From the NCBI GenBank assembly GCA_020622105.1, contig JAHRYP010000015.1, positions 1-60,373 on the forward strand: 60,373 nucleotides of DNA, given 5' to 3'. Origin of the DNA: Methylotenera sp. (GTDB lineage Bacteria > Pseudomonadota > Gammaproteobacteria > Burkholderiales > Methylophilaceae). Under the pieces are notes generated by a model. That model did not search any database, was not told the origin of the DNA, and was given only the letters and a program-made list of their open reading frames with translations. This document shows, piece after piece, positions 9,193 to 17,528 of the stretch. The stretch's first letter is position 1. Each line of letters begins with the position of its first letter. The translations under genes and the position numbers were made by a program.

Positions 9193-9236
9193 AAAACTTT
9201 AGTCCCCTGTCTGTAACGATGACTGCTGACACTACA

Positions 9237-9518
9237 TTAACTGCCTACTTTTACACCCTTCCAGAACGCAACATGGTTTTTAATATTCTCAGCCGCTTTG
9301 AGCGGAGTTCTGTAGACCCATGCCGCATTCGGATTTTCCTCGCCGTTGACTTGTATTGAATAGTAATTGGCAAGACCTTTCCAGCCGCAAGTCGTGGTGT
9401 GCTCCGTTTCAGTAAAATATTCGGGCTTGATCGCAGTGATTGGAAAGTAGTGATTCCCTTCTACAACAACAGTATTGTCTGATTCGGCGATGACCACATC
9501 ATTCCATATTGCTTTCAT
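9237..9518 (-). CDS. DUF427 family protein
   Basis: The 93-residue protein has the compact beta-rich pattern of DUF427 (NTP_transf_9): MKAIWNDVVIAES near the start, a YFPITAI stretch, then TTCGWKGLANYYSI and a conserved AWVYRTPLKAAENIKNHVAFW end. The family has no established reaction. A perfect AAGGAG lies five bases before the ATG. It is the first gene of the minus-strand run that continues into egtB, egtD, the C-S lyase and the photolyase, so it may share their regulation. Confidence 0.88.
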   Translation of the reverse strand: MKAIWNDVVIAESDNTVVVEGNHYFPITAIKPEYFTETEHTTTCGWKGLANYYSIQVNGEENPNAAWVYRTPLKAAENIKNHVAFWKGVKVGS

Positions 9519-9638
9519 GATAGCTCCTTAAATTGCATATTTGATATTAATACATTGTGGCTAAGTGATGTTTAGATGCAACAAATCAAAACTGATTAAA
9601 CATTGTTACTTGAAAGCCATTCCTAAGTACTGATCTCT

Positions 9639-9974
9639 TCAGATACTGGTATTTTTAGCTTTGTATTGATCGTGAATACTTTTATAAACCGCTTCAATCT
9701 CCTGCAGCTCTTGCTTATCAAGCATACCGTCGCTATTTGCATCAAGATGCTTATAGGTTTTCTCAGTATTAGCAGAATCGCCAGAAAGATATTCTTGCAG
9801 GCTGACACTGCCATCTTTGTTACTATCAAAATGCGCTATGCTAAAACCAGCCTGACTCATATCATGGCATTTGGCACTATGCGCAGCATCAGCAGACCCA
9901 TGCTGATTTGCATGACTCAATGCTGATATGGAGATAGAACTCAATGCACAAACTAATAGTGTGATTTTTTTCAT
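9639..9974 (-). CDS. Secreted EF-hand protein
   Basis: The chosen ATG at 9974 gives 111 residues beginning with a classic signal peptide (MKKITLLVCALSS.., cleavage probably after about residue 23) and preceded by an AGGTG. A longer in-frame start at 10037 would add 21 polar residues before the signal and is unlikely. Two calcium-binding loops are well formed: D50-E61 (DSNKDGSVSLQE) and D78-E89 (DANSDGMLDKQE). The protein is likely periplasmic and may bind or sense Ca2+. It is transcribed in the same direction as the DUF427-egtB run but separated from it by about 120 bases. Confidence 0.85.
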   Translation of the reverse strand: MKKITLLVCALSSISISALSHANQHGSADAAHSAKCHDMSQAGFSIAHFDSNKDGSVSLQEYLSGDSANTEKTYKHLDANSDGMLDKQELQEIEAVYKSIHDQYKAKNTSI

Positions 9975-10326
9975 GCTAGACACCTGTTTTATAAATTCGT
10001 GACTCAATTCGTCTAGTTGGTACGCACATAAGTTCAATTATGTTTAGGCGCTTGTGGATATATTTTACATACCGCTTTTTTACAACTTGATCCGCGCTAT
10101 CCAAAACTTGAAACAAAAATCACTGATTCTTGCCAAACCCCATAACTATAGAAATACCTGACTAATTTACTAGCATTCATAATATAGTGCATGCAGTTTT
10201 CTTCGGCACTGGATTAGTGCGTAAATTCTTTAATTAAGCGGATATTTATGCAATAACCCTACTTACGAGATGGCATGCGGCTTGCTTTTACTAAAGTAAT
10301 ATCAAAAAGCAAAGCGGTGATCCATC
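9975..10326. other. 352-base divergent intergenic region
   Basis: This AT-rich gap separates the EF-hand gene (minus) from the Anbu operon (plus) and should hold both promoters. I found no convincing sigma70 or sigma54 site and no small gene. Confidence 0.4.
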
Positions 10327-11811
10327 ATGAATAGCCCTACTAGTATGAACTGCTTCGATGAAATGCACTCCAGCCCGACGGGGGTGCGTTCTCTTTATGC
10401 GAACTATGCAAAATGGTTACATAACGTACCTGCTGAACAACTGGAAATTAAGCGCAAAGAGGCTGAGCTGCTATTTCGACGCGTAGGTATTACCTTTAAC
10501 GTCTATGGCGAGAATGCCGGTACCGAGCGCTTGATACCGTTTGATGTGATTCCGCGCTTGTTAGCCAATGATGAATGGCAGGTTTTAGCTAAAGGCGCGA
10601 TTCAGCGTGTAAAAGCGCTCAATATGTTTTTACATGATATTTATCATGCGCGCGAAATTATCAAGGCGGGGATTGTTTCTGAAAATATACTGCTGCATAG
10701 CCAGTATCGTCCCGAAATGTTTGATGTAGACGTGCCGGGCGGCATTTATGCGCATATCGCCGGCATTGATATTGTACGTACCGGTGAAAAGCAGTTCTAT
10801 GTGCTGGAAGATAACCTGCGCACGCCGTCCGGAGTTTCTTATATGCTGGAAGACCGCAAGATGATGATGCGGCTGTTCCCCGAGCTGTTCCGCCGTTATT
10901 CAATCGCGCCGGTTGAACACTATCCGCATGTGCTGAAAAACAATTTACGTGCAGTCGCTCCGGCAGGCGTCAAAGACCCCACGGTTGTGCTGCTGACACC
11001 AGGCGCATATAACAGCGCCTATTTCGAGCATGCGTTTCTGGCGCAGCAGATGGGGGTAGAACTGGTTGAGGGGCAGGATTTATTCGTACGCGGCAATGCG
11101 GTATATATGCGCACCACAGAAGGCCCCAAACGCGTGGATGTCATCTATCGCCGTCTTGATGACGAATTCATTGACCCGCTCGCATTTAACCCTGACAGCA
11201 TGCTTGGCGTGCCGGGTTTGTTCTCTGTTTACCGCAATGGCGGCGTAACACTCGCCAACGCCGTTGGCACCGGGGTCGCCGATGACAAGTCTACCTATAT
11301 CCGCGTACCTGAAATGATCAGATTCTATTTAAGTGAGGAACCGATTCTATCCAATGTACCCACTTTTGAATTGAGCAAAAAAGATGATTTATCCTATGTG
11401 CTGGATAAGCTGCCCGAGCTAGTGGTAAAAGAGGTTCAGGGTTCCGGCGGTTATGGCATGCTGGTAGGCCCGACGGCAAGCAAGCAGGAGATCGCGGATT
11501 TCCGCGTGCGCATTCTGGCTGACCCAAGCAACTATATTGCACAACCTACGCTGGCACTTTCCACTTGCCCGACTCTGGTAGAACAAGGCATTGCGCCGCG
11601 CCATGTCGACCTAAGGCCATTTGTACTTTCCGGTGAGTCAGTGACTTTGGTGCCTGGTGCGCTGTGCCGCGTCGCAATGCGCGAAGGTTCTTTAGTGGTC
11701 AATTCCTCACAAGGCGGTGGTACGAAAGATACCTGGGTATTGCAGGAAACTTCTACTCAGGAAGTCGCGGAGATTAAACAAGCGCTGAAGGATGAGGTCG
11801 CTGTATGTTAA
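10327..11811 (+). CDS. Circularly permuted ATP-grasp protein (COG2308 type)
   Basis: The 494-residue protein matches the COG2308 family (DUF404/DUF407), a circularly permuted ATP-grasp fold thought to form amide bonds using ATP. Typical stretches are DVIPRLLANDEW near 79-90, YVLEDNLRTPSGVSYMLEDR around 158-178, and the late block VVKEVQGSGGYGMLVGP around 363-380. Its substrate is not established. The stop codon overlaps the start of the alpha-E gene by seven bases. This gene, alpha-E, transglutaminase and Anbu protease form a conserved set, so a shared peptide-modifying pathway is likely. Confidence 0.92.
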   Translation: MNSPTSMNCFDEMHSSPTGVRSLYANYAKWLHNVPAEQLEIKRKEAELLFRRVGITFNVYGENAGTERLIPFDVIPRLLANDEWQVLAKGAIQRVKALNMFLHDIYHAREIIKAGIVSENILLHSQYRPEMFDVDVPGGIYAHIAGIDIVRTGEKQFYVLEDNLRTPSGVSYMLEDRKMMMRLFPELFRRYSIAPVEHYPHVLKNNLRAVAPAGVKDPTVVLLTPGAYNSAYFEHAFLAQQMGVELVEGQDLFVRGNAVYMRTTEGPKRVDVIYRRLDDEFIDPLAFNPDSMLGVPGLFSVYRNGGVTLANAVGTGVADDKSTYIRVPEMIRFYLSEEPILSNVPTFELSKKDDLSYVLDKLPELVVKEVQGSGGYGMLVGPTASKQEIADFRVRILADPSNYIAQPTLALSTCPTLVEQGIAPRHVDLRPFVLSGESVTLVPGALCRVAMREGSLVVNSSQGGGTKDTWVLQETSTQEVAEIKQALKDEVAVC

Positions 11812-12752
11812 GTAGAACCGCGAATCACTTATTCTGGATGGCACGTTATATAGAACGCGCAGAGAACATGGCGCGCATTCTTGATGTTACGGCAAACATG
11901 GCTTTAGTACCTAACGCCGCACTGAGCGAAGCCGCTTTGTGGCAGCCGGCATTGGAGATTTCAGGCAATGCCGAGGCATTTATGGAGCAGTCCAGCGATT
12001 ACACGGCGAGCAAGGTGATTCATTATCTGGCGATGGATCCGGAAAACCCTTCCAGCATTTATTCCGCCTTATACAGTGCACGGGAGAACGCGCGTGCGGT
12101 TCGTGTGGCGATGACGTCGGAAACATGGGAAAACATCAATGCACTGTGGCTCGAATTCAGTCAGTTTGAAGGCAAAGACCTCGCTGAAGAAGGCCTGCGT
12201 GAATTCTGTGACTGGGTAAAAGCACGCTCGCATTTATTCCGAGGTGTCAGCTTTGGCACCATGCTGCGCGACGACGCTTTTCAGTTTCTGCGTCTGGGTA
12301 CATTTATTGAACGTGCCGACAACACAGCGCGTCTGCTGGATGTGAAATACCATTTACTACTGCCGCAGGAAGAAGAAATTGGCGGCGGTGTGGACTATTA
12401 CGAATGGAGCGCCGTATTACGCTCAGTTTCAGCTTTTCAAGCTTATCAAAAGGTCTTCAACGATACGATTCAGCCTTGGCGCGTGGCCGAACTGCTGGTG
12501 CTGCGTAAAGATATGCCGCGCTCATTGCATGCCTGCTTTACTGAAATCACCTCTATTCTGGAAAACCTGACCACTGGCCGCCATGTTGAATGCAGAAGGA
12601 TTGCAGGCGAGATTAATGCGAGTTTGCTATACGGCCGCATGGACCATATTTTTCAAAGTGGTCTGCATGAATTCTTGACTGATTTTATCGAACGCAACCA
12701 TCAATTAGGCGCCGAAATTCAAGGCAGTTTCCTGAACATTCATGCGGCTTGA
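11805..12752 (+). CDS. Alpha-E domain protein (COG2307)
   Basis: The 315-residue, almost entirely helical protein opens with MLSRTANHLFWMARYIERAENMAR, the hallmark of the alpha-E family (DUF403). A second ERAENTARLLD-like repeat (FIERADNTARLLDVKYH) occurs near 166-183. Family members nearly always sit beside the permuted ATP-grasp and are thought to be its partner; no reaction is proven. The start ATG lies inside the end of the ATP-grasp gene, so the two are translated together. Confidence 0.92.
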   Translation: MLSRTANHLFWMARYIERAENMARILDVTANMALVPNAALSEAALWQPALEISGNAEAFMEQSSDYTASKVIHYLAMDPENPSSIYSALYSARENARAVRVAMTSETWENINALWLEFSQFEGKDLAEEGLREFCDWVKARSHLFRGVSFGTMLRDDAFQFLRLGTFIERADNTARLLDVKYHLLLPQEEEIGGGVDYYEWSAVLRSVSAFQAYQKVFNDTIQPWRVAELLVLRKDMPRSLHACFTEITSILENLTTGRHVECRRIAGEINASLLYGRMDHIFQSGLHEFLTDFIERNHQLGAEIQGSFLNIHAA

Positions 12753-12790
12753 CTTGCGCCTACACCATTTATAAAGAACACTAAAACCAG

Positions 12791-13624
12791 ATGCAATTCA
12801 GCATACAACATACAACCGAATACAGTTACAGCCAGCCGCTTAACTACAGTATTCAACAGCTTAGGCTAACACCGCAGGATGGCTTTGGCCAGCGCGTAAG
12901 AAGCTGGTCGATCTCAGTGAATGGTCAGCTCAGCCAACATCAGGATACCTACGGCAATCTGGTGCACACCATGGTGCTGGATGGCAACCATACGGATATA
13001 AAGCTCATTGCAAAAGGCGAGGTTGAAACCGGATTAGCCATGACCGCAACACAGGAAAAGCTACCGTTAACAATTTATTTACGCAACACGTCTCTGTCAG
13101 CTGCAGATACCCAGATCAAGGCTTTTACTGAGCCGTTTGGCCTTTTAATCACGATTGCAGATCTTGAAAAACTTAGTGCCTCGATTATTGATCAAGTACC
13201 TTATGTGAAAGGCGGCACCGGCGTTTACACCACTGCCGCGCAAGCCTTTGCCGCCAAAACCGGTGTTTGTCAGGATCATGCGCATATCTTTATCGCCTGC
13301 TGCCGCAACTTGGGCGTTCCCGCTCGTTATGTGAGCGGCTACCTGTTCACTGATGATGGTCATCTATCTGAAAGCCATGCCTGGGTGGATGCCTGGCTAC
13401 CCGAGATTGGCTGGGTCAGTGTCGATGTTTCTAATCGCTGCCTGGCAAATGCTTCATATGTCAGGCTCGCTACAGGACTGGATTATCACGATGCCTGCCC
13501 GGTTAGCGGTTTACGGGTTGGCGGCGGCATGGAAACAATGCAGGTCGGAGTCAAGGTGTGGCAGCTAGGCTGGGACGAGAACAACCGTCAATTAAAGAAA
13601 CAAATTGAACAGACACAGCAATAA
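12791..13624 (+). CDS. Transglutaminase-like protein (COG1305)
   Basis: The 277-residue protein has a beta-rich N-terminal domain (about 1-100) that begins MQFSIQHTTEYSYSQPL. It is followed by a transglutaminase/papain-like core. The catalytic triad is readable: Cys in KTGVCQDHAHIF (about residue 158), His in SESHAWVDAWLP (about 196) and Asp in WVSVDVSNRC (about 211). No signal peptide is visible, so the protein appears cytoplasmic. It lies 38 bases after the alpha-E gene. Family members in this operon type may hydrolyse or transfer amide bonds, possibly on the product of the ATP-grasp enzyme; that is inference. Confidence 0.92.
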   Translation: MQFSIQHTTEYSYSQPLNYSIQQLRLTPQDGFGQRVRSWSISVNGQLSQHQDTYGNLVHTMVLDGNHTDIKLIAKGEVETGLAMTATQEKLPLTIYLRNTSLSAADTQIKAFTEPFGLLITIADLEKLSASIIDQVPYVKGGTGVYTTAAQAFAAKTGVCQDHAHIFIACCRNLGVPARYVSGYLFTDDGHLSESHAWVDAWLPEIGWVSVDVSNRCLANASYVRLATGLDYHDACPVSGLRVGGGMETMQVGVKVWQLGWDENNRQLKKQIEQTQQ

Positions 13625-13667
13625 ATAGAACCGATCAATAGAACCAATCAATACAACTAGGAATTTT

Positions 13668-14396
13668 ATGACTTACTGCGTTGCCCTTTTAGTGGATGAA
13701 GGATTAGTGCTAGCGTCTGATACCCGCACTAATGCCGGAGTCGACCAGGTCGGGATATTTCCCAAAATGCATCATTTTGAAGTACGCGGCGAGCGCATGA
13801 TTACATTACTGACTGCCGGTAATCTGGCGATTACTCAATTAGTGTTGAATCGCTTACGCGAAGCGGTTAAGCGTGATGATGGTGCCCACTTGAATAATGT
13901 AGAAAGCTTGTTTGATGCAGCAAGTTTAGTCGGTGATGAAGTGCGTTTTGCCTTTGAGCGTGATGCAGAGCACCTTAAGAATCATAACGCTGATTTCCAT
14001 GCCAGCATCATCGTAGCTGGGCAAATAAAGGGCGAGAGACCGAGATTACTCAACGTTTACAGCGCAGGAAATTTTATTGAATCCAGCATTGAAACGCCCT
14101 ATTTCCAGATTGGCGAAACCAAATATGGCAAGCCGATTATTGACCGAATTATCAAACATAATACCGACATGATGGACGCAGTAAAATGTGCACTGATTTC
14201 ATTCGACTCTACGATACGTAGCAATATTTCAGTAGCGCCGCCAATTGATCTGCTGCTATATCGCAAAGATAGTTTTCATGGTGATTGCCATCAGCGCATT
14301 ACCGAAAACGACGCGTATTATTCTTTGATACGCAAGGGCTGGTCAGAAGGCCTCAGGAGCGTATTCCAGCAATTACCTAATCCGGATTGGTGCTAG
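13668..14396 (+). CDS. Anbu proteasome-like protease (COG3484)
   Basis: The 242-residue protein is an N-terminal nucleophile hydrolase of the Anbu (ancestral beta subunit) family, related to HslV and the proteasome beta subunit. Removal of Met1 would expose Thr2 as nucleophile. The SDTRTNAGVDQVGIFPKM block carries the expected Asp and Lys region, and GNLAITQ and GETKYGKPIIDR are family-typical. AGGA precedes the ATG. Anbu forms open helical assemblies in other bacteria and its substrate is unknown. The operon places it last of the four conserved genes, followed one base later by a DUF2721 gene. Confidence 0.94.
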   Translation: MTYCVALLVDEGLVLASDTRTNAGVDQVGIFPKMHHFEVRGERMITLLTAGNLAITQLVLNRLREAVKRDDGAHLNNVESLFDAASLVGDEVRFAFERDAEHLKNHNADFHASIIVAGQIKGERPRLLNVYSAGNFIESSIETPYFQIGETKYGKPIIDRIIKHNTDMMDAVKCALISFDSTIRSNISVAPPIDLLLYRKDSFHGDCHQRITENDAYYSLIRKGWSEGLRSVFQQLPNPDWC

Positions 14397-14397
14397 A

Positions 14398-14850
14398 TTG
14401 CTACCCGCGATTTTTAGTTCTACTGCCGATATTCATGATGTTTCACTTGCGATTCGTGATGCAGTTGCCCCGGTATTTTTATTAACCGGCATCGGCTCAA
14501 TTCTGGGCGTTTTAGTCAATCGCTTAAGCCGATCTATTGACCGAGCTCGAGCCATAAACGCAATGAATGATGAGCAGTTTTTCAAGTTCTCGTACGAACT
14601 GGATATTATCGTTAAAAGAACCAAATGGATGCGCTGGTCTGTTGGGTTGTTTATATTCGCCGGCCTATGTGTGGCTATATCAATTGCTTCTGTGTTTATC
14701 AGTGTTGAATTACGGCTAAATCTAACGCATTTCGTGTTAATCACATTTATTGCAGCCATGCTCTCACTAACGATTGGATTACTTTGCTTTTTAAGGGAGA
14801 TTATTCTGGCCTCAAAAGAGGTCATCACTTCCAGCCGTCAGATGCCTTAG
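14398..14850 (+). CDS. DUF2721 membrane protein
   Basis: The 150-residue protein has the DUF2721 pattern AVAPVFLLTGIGSILGVLVNRLSRSIDRAR. It has about three transmembrane helices, at about 22-42, 82-102 and 113-135, with a basic helix between the first and second. The only plausible start that keeps the conserved N-terminus is the TTG at 14398, one base after the Anbu stop codon, so translation is probably coupled to it. The family has no known function. Its attachment to the Anbu operon suggests a membrane anchor or partner, which is inference. Confidence 0.82.
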   Translation: MLPAIFSSTADIHDVSLAIRDAVAPVFLLTGIGSILGVLVNRLSRSIDRARAINAMNDEQFFKFSYELDIIVKRTKWMRWSVGLFIFAGLCVAISIASVFISVELRLNLTHFVLITFIAAMLSLTIGLLCFLREIILASKEVITSSRQMP

Positions 14851-14897
14851 CACTGAAAACTCTTATATGAATAATTCGATTCTGGAGAGCCACAATA

Positions 14898-14903
14898 TAT
14901 AAT
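14898..14903 (+). promoter_or_regulatory. Putative -10 element of the VF530-type gene
   Basis: An exact TATAAT lies about 50 bases before the ATG of the VF530-type gene. The corresponding -35 region (around TTCGAT) is poor, so this is only a candidate promoter. Confidence 0.35.
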
Positions 14904-14951
14904 AGGGCTCATATCAATAGCAGCCGAACTCAGCTAACGCACATCACCGCC

Positions 14952-15179
14952 ATGCCACACAAACAAACCAACAACCCTTTACATGGCATTACACTGGAAA
15001 CCATAGTGACTGCATTAGTTACTCATTACGGATGGGCCGGTTTAGCTGAGCGCATCCCTGTAAATTGCTTTAGTAACGATCCAAGCATTAAATCAAGCTT
15101 GAAGTTTCTACGCAAAACACCTTGGGCGCGCGATAAAGTGGAAGCACTTTATTTGCTGACACTAAACGACTCTGAGTAA
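14952..15179 (+). CDS. VF530 family DNA-binding-like protein (DUF2132)
   Basis: The 75-residue protein has the VF530/DUF2132 signature: [21 protein letters not shown] near the start and [24 protein letters not shown] towards the end. The solved family fold resembles a small SAP-like helical DNA-binding domain, but its role is not known. It is preceded by a 100-base gap with a TATAAT box and seems to be monocistronic. It converges with the PEBP-family gene. Confidence 0.9.
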   Translation: MPHKQTNNPLHGITLETIVTALVTHYGWAGLAERIPVNCFSNDPSIKSSLKFLRKTPWARDKVEALYLLTLNDSE

Positions 15180-15236
15180 TTAAATATCAATAGGCGCCAA
15201 CATATATAAGCTAAAAAGCTATTCGCCAAAAGTAAA

Positions 15237-15713
15237 TTAGCCACCCTTTTTATAAGTGCCTATGAGTTCACATTGGGCGATGATATGTCCTTGCATCGCC
15301 TTTTTTAATGCTGCTTTTGCAGGAAGGTGCAAATCTGGAAGAATAGTATCGAGTGCATACAGTTTGTGAAAGTATCGGTGCCGCCCGACAGGTGGACATG
15401 GTCCATGATAGCTGCTTTCCTGCGCATCATTAAGGCCGCTAAGCGTACCCAACGGCAGATCCACAAGCTCTGGCTTTGCGGAATCAAGACCCGTAGCATT
15501 CGGTGGAATATTATACAAAAGCCAGTGCACCCAAGTCATCTTGGGCGCTTCCGGATCAGGTGCATCAGGATCATCGATAATCAATACCAGACTTTTTGCC
15601 TGTGCGGGCACTCCCGCCCACGATAAAGGCGGAGATTGATTAGCACCTTCGCAGGTATAGCGTTTGGGGATATCTGCCAGATGAAGAAAAGCGCTAGAAG
15701 TCAGGTTCATCAT
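15237..15713 (-). CDS. YbhB/YbcL-type phosphatidylethanolamine-binding protein
   Basis: The 158-residue protein belongs to the PEBP (Raf kinase inhibitor-like) family. Conserved ligand-pocket stretches are visible: SPPLSWAGVP, the DDPDAPDPEAPKMTWVHWLLYNIP block, and YHGPCPPVGRHRYFHKLYALD. The bacterial YbhB/YbcL group has no firmly established ligand. There is no signal peptide, so it is probably cytoplasmic. It stands alone. Confidence 0.92.
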   Translation of the reverse strand: MMNLTSSAFLHLADIPKRYTCEGANQSPPLSWAGVPAQAKSLVLIIDDPDAPDPEAPKMTWVHWLLYNIPPNATGLDSAKPELVDLPLGTLSGLNDAQESSYHGPCPPVGRHRYFHKLYALDTILPDLHLPAKAALKKAMQGHIIAQCELIGTYKKGG

Positions 15714-16012
15714 CGCCTACTTTCGGCTCAACGAAAATTACAACACAATACTAAATGTGAAATTAAATTGAAATAATTAACTGACAGTCACAACCATCCA
15801 AGCTATTGATCCGTAAATTCCTATCCGCTAATCTCTTCGCATTGTGCTTATCAAAATGTGAACGAATGTACTTCAGCAGACTAAGCACAGACGGTTGTTA
15901 TGTTTAATTTGTGCCGAATCAGTAATAATGCACAATCAGTCTTATTTTTAACTTTACCAGAACCCAACAGCGGCTGAATTTTCACCGCTGCTGGGTTCTA
16001 AAAATTCAATAA
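15714..16012. other. 299-base gap after the Tad locus
   Basis: No coding frame is convincing here. The stretch holds the promoter of the PEBP gene and, at its right end, a strong hairpin described separately. Confidence 0.4.
15959..15999 (-). terminator. Strong stem-loop at the end of the Tad operon
   Basis: AGAACCCA at 15959-15966 pairs with TGGGTTCT at 15992-15999. After one mismatch, CAGCGG pairs with CCGCTG, giving a 14-pair stem with a short AT-rich centre. It lies 14 bases downstream of the last Tad-locus gene. No clear T-run follows on the minus strand, so it may act as an mRNA-stabilising 3' end or a weak terminator. Confidence 0.55.
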
Positions 16013-16237
16013 TTACTCTGCAACAACTTCCGGCTCGGCTGGTGCAACTACCTCAGGTTGATCGGCCTCAATTTTCTTGTTGAGCAGCAATACCTCGCCC
16101 TGAGTAACGGTCGTCAAATCATTAGTTTGCATCACGGCTCCTATAGCTATTATCAACGCTAACAATGCAATTGCAAATGTGACGGCGATCCAGATACCAA
16201 ATCTTTCTGGTTCAATAATATGTTTAATATCAGCCAT
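16013..16237 (-). CDS. Small single-span membrane protein, end of the Tad locus
   Basis: The 74-residue product has one transmembrane helix at about 14-38 and a tail rich in Glu, Pro, Val and Ala (QPEVVAPAEPEVVAE). I do not recognise the family. It follows the tadD-like gene by about 54 bases on the same strand and ends just before a strong hairpin. It is therefore probably the last gene of the Tad transcript. A role as a small accessory or assembly factor is possible but not shown. Confidence 0.65.
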   Translation of the reverse strand: MADIKHIIEPERFGIWIAVTFAIALLALIIAIGAVMQTNDLTTVTQGEVLLLNKKIEADQPEVVAPAEPEVVAE

Positions 16238-16291
16238 ATTCTCACTCCCTTTTGTAAAAAATAATTAAATGATCAACTACACTTTACCTAC

Positions 16292-17500
16292 CTAAAAAAG
16301 CTGTTTCACGCCAGATTTACCGTCTGCAGCACGAAGCGCCAATTGCATTGTTTTTACTTGATATTCATAGTGTGCCAGCTGAGTCACCATGTCTTTGCCT
16401 AACACAACTCTCACGCTCACATTAGCCCGCATATCATTGCGCTCAACAAGTTGGGGGGCTTCTAGCAATTTAGACTGTAAATACTGTGCCTCTGCCTCAT
16501 AACCAGAGCGATAATGAATTTGTGTAGTTTTAGTTTTAAACGGTTTTTGGTTTGTCAAACGCGCAGCTGCATAGCCCTGTCCACGCAGAAATTTGCTAAC
16601 CTTGCCAGCCGCACCGCTCACGCCGTTGCCGTTTGCCACTTCAAGCCGTACTTTTTGCAATTCCTGCCAATGTTCCACTGAGGCAACTTGTACCATTTCA
16701 GCACTTTGTGGCCGCAACTGCAATTCTGAAACATGTGGTGCCACTGGCACTAATTTGACTCGACTCTCCACTACAGGCAAAACCAGCGGCGCAGCATTTG
16801 CTGACCTGATAATGCCCCTATCTTTAGGTATTGCCAGTGTTTGTACATCCTGCGCTGAAGCAGTTTGAACGTTAGCATCCGGGGCGGATGCCGCAGCTAT
16901 ATTTGTTACATTGGCGGGTATGCTTGGCACAGAGGCCGACACCTCAGTTACAGTATTATCAGGCTTTTCAACACTGATGGCTTCAGTAAAAGCCAGTGCT
17001 GACTGTGTAGTATTACCGGCTTTAGCATAGGCTTGACCAAGGTTGTTAAGTGCGCGCTGGTTATGCGGATCAAGCGCAGTTGCCTGCTGCAACGCCTTTA
17101 CGGATTCTGCATACTGACCCTGTAAGTAATAGGCATAACCCATATTACTGTATAAATGCGCAGCCTTAGGTGCCTGCTGAATTGCGGCTTGAAATGCATC
17201 AATCGCTTCACGGTATTTACCTTGCCTTGAGTAAACAACTCCAAGACCATTACGTGCCTCGACAAAGTTAGCATCCGCATTGAGGGCTTTTAAATACGCG
17301 TTAACTGCCTCATCAAAGCGGTTTTGCCCTTGATAGTAACGGCCTAATTGATACATTGCCTCAGGCTTATCATTACTGCTTTTAGTAACCGCAGTCGTCT
17401 TTATCGCCCAAGGTGCAGCACTGGTACTTTGATTAGATGCGCAGCTACTCATTAATGCAATGCAGCACACTGCAGGTAATATCTTATGTTTAGTGTTCAT
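16292..17500 (-). CDS. tadD: TadD-like TPR lipoprotein with LytR C-terminal domain
   Basis: From the ATG at 17500, which has a perfect GGAGG seven bases upstream, the product is 402 residues. It starts with a lipoprotein-type signal ending SSC. Three to four tetratricopeptide repeats follow at about 45-180, with repeats such as AMYQLGRYYQGQNRFDEAV and LYSNMGYAYYLQGQYAESV. A low-complexity Ala/Val/Ser linker leads to a LytR_C-like domain at about 280-380 (VRLEVANGNGVSGAAGKV). TadD-type proteins are outer-membrane pilotins or scaffolds in Tad pilus assembly. The LytR_C domain suggests contact with the cell wall, which is inference. Confidence 0.85.
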   Translation of the reverse strand: MNTKHKILPAVCCIALMSSCASNQSTSAAPWAIKTTAVTKSSNDKPEAMYQLGRYYQGQNRFDEAVNAYLKALNADANFVEARNGLGVVYSRQGKYREAIDAFQAAIQQAPKAAHLYSNMGYAYYLQGQYAESVKALQQATALDPHNQRALNNLGQAYAKAGNTTQSALAFTEAISVEKPDNTVTEVSASVPSIPANVTNIAAASAPDANVQTASAQDVQTLAIPKDRGIIRSANAAPLVLPVVESRVKLVPVAPHVSELQLRPQSAEMVQVASVEHWQELQKVRLEVANGNGVSGAAGKVSKFLRGQGYAAARLTNQKPFKTKTTQIHYRSGYEAEAQYLQSKLLEAPQLVERNDMRANVSVRVVLGKDMVTQLAHYEYQVKTMQLALRAADGKSGVKQLF

Positions 17501-17528
17501 TTTAAACCTCCAAACTAAATAACAACAT

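Noticed and set aside
10190-10230. TCGGCACTGGATTAGTGC upstream of the Anbu operon as a sigma54 site
   Set aside because: The spacing between the GG and GC elements is one base too long and the -12 part is poor.
14433-14828. A 131-residue minus-strand frame
   Set aside because: It is the shadow of the DUF2721 gene, whose protein sequence is family-like.
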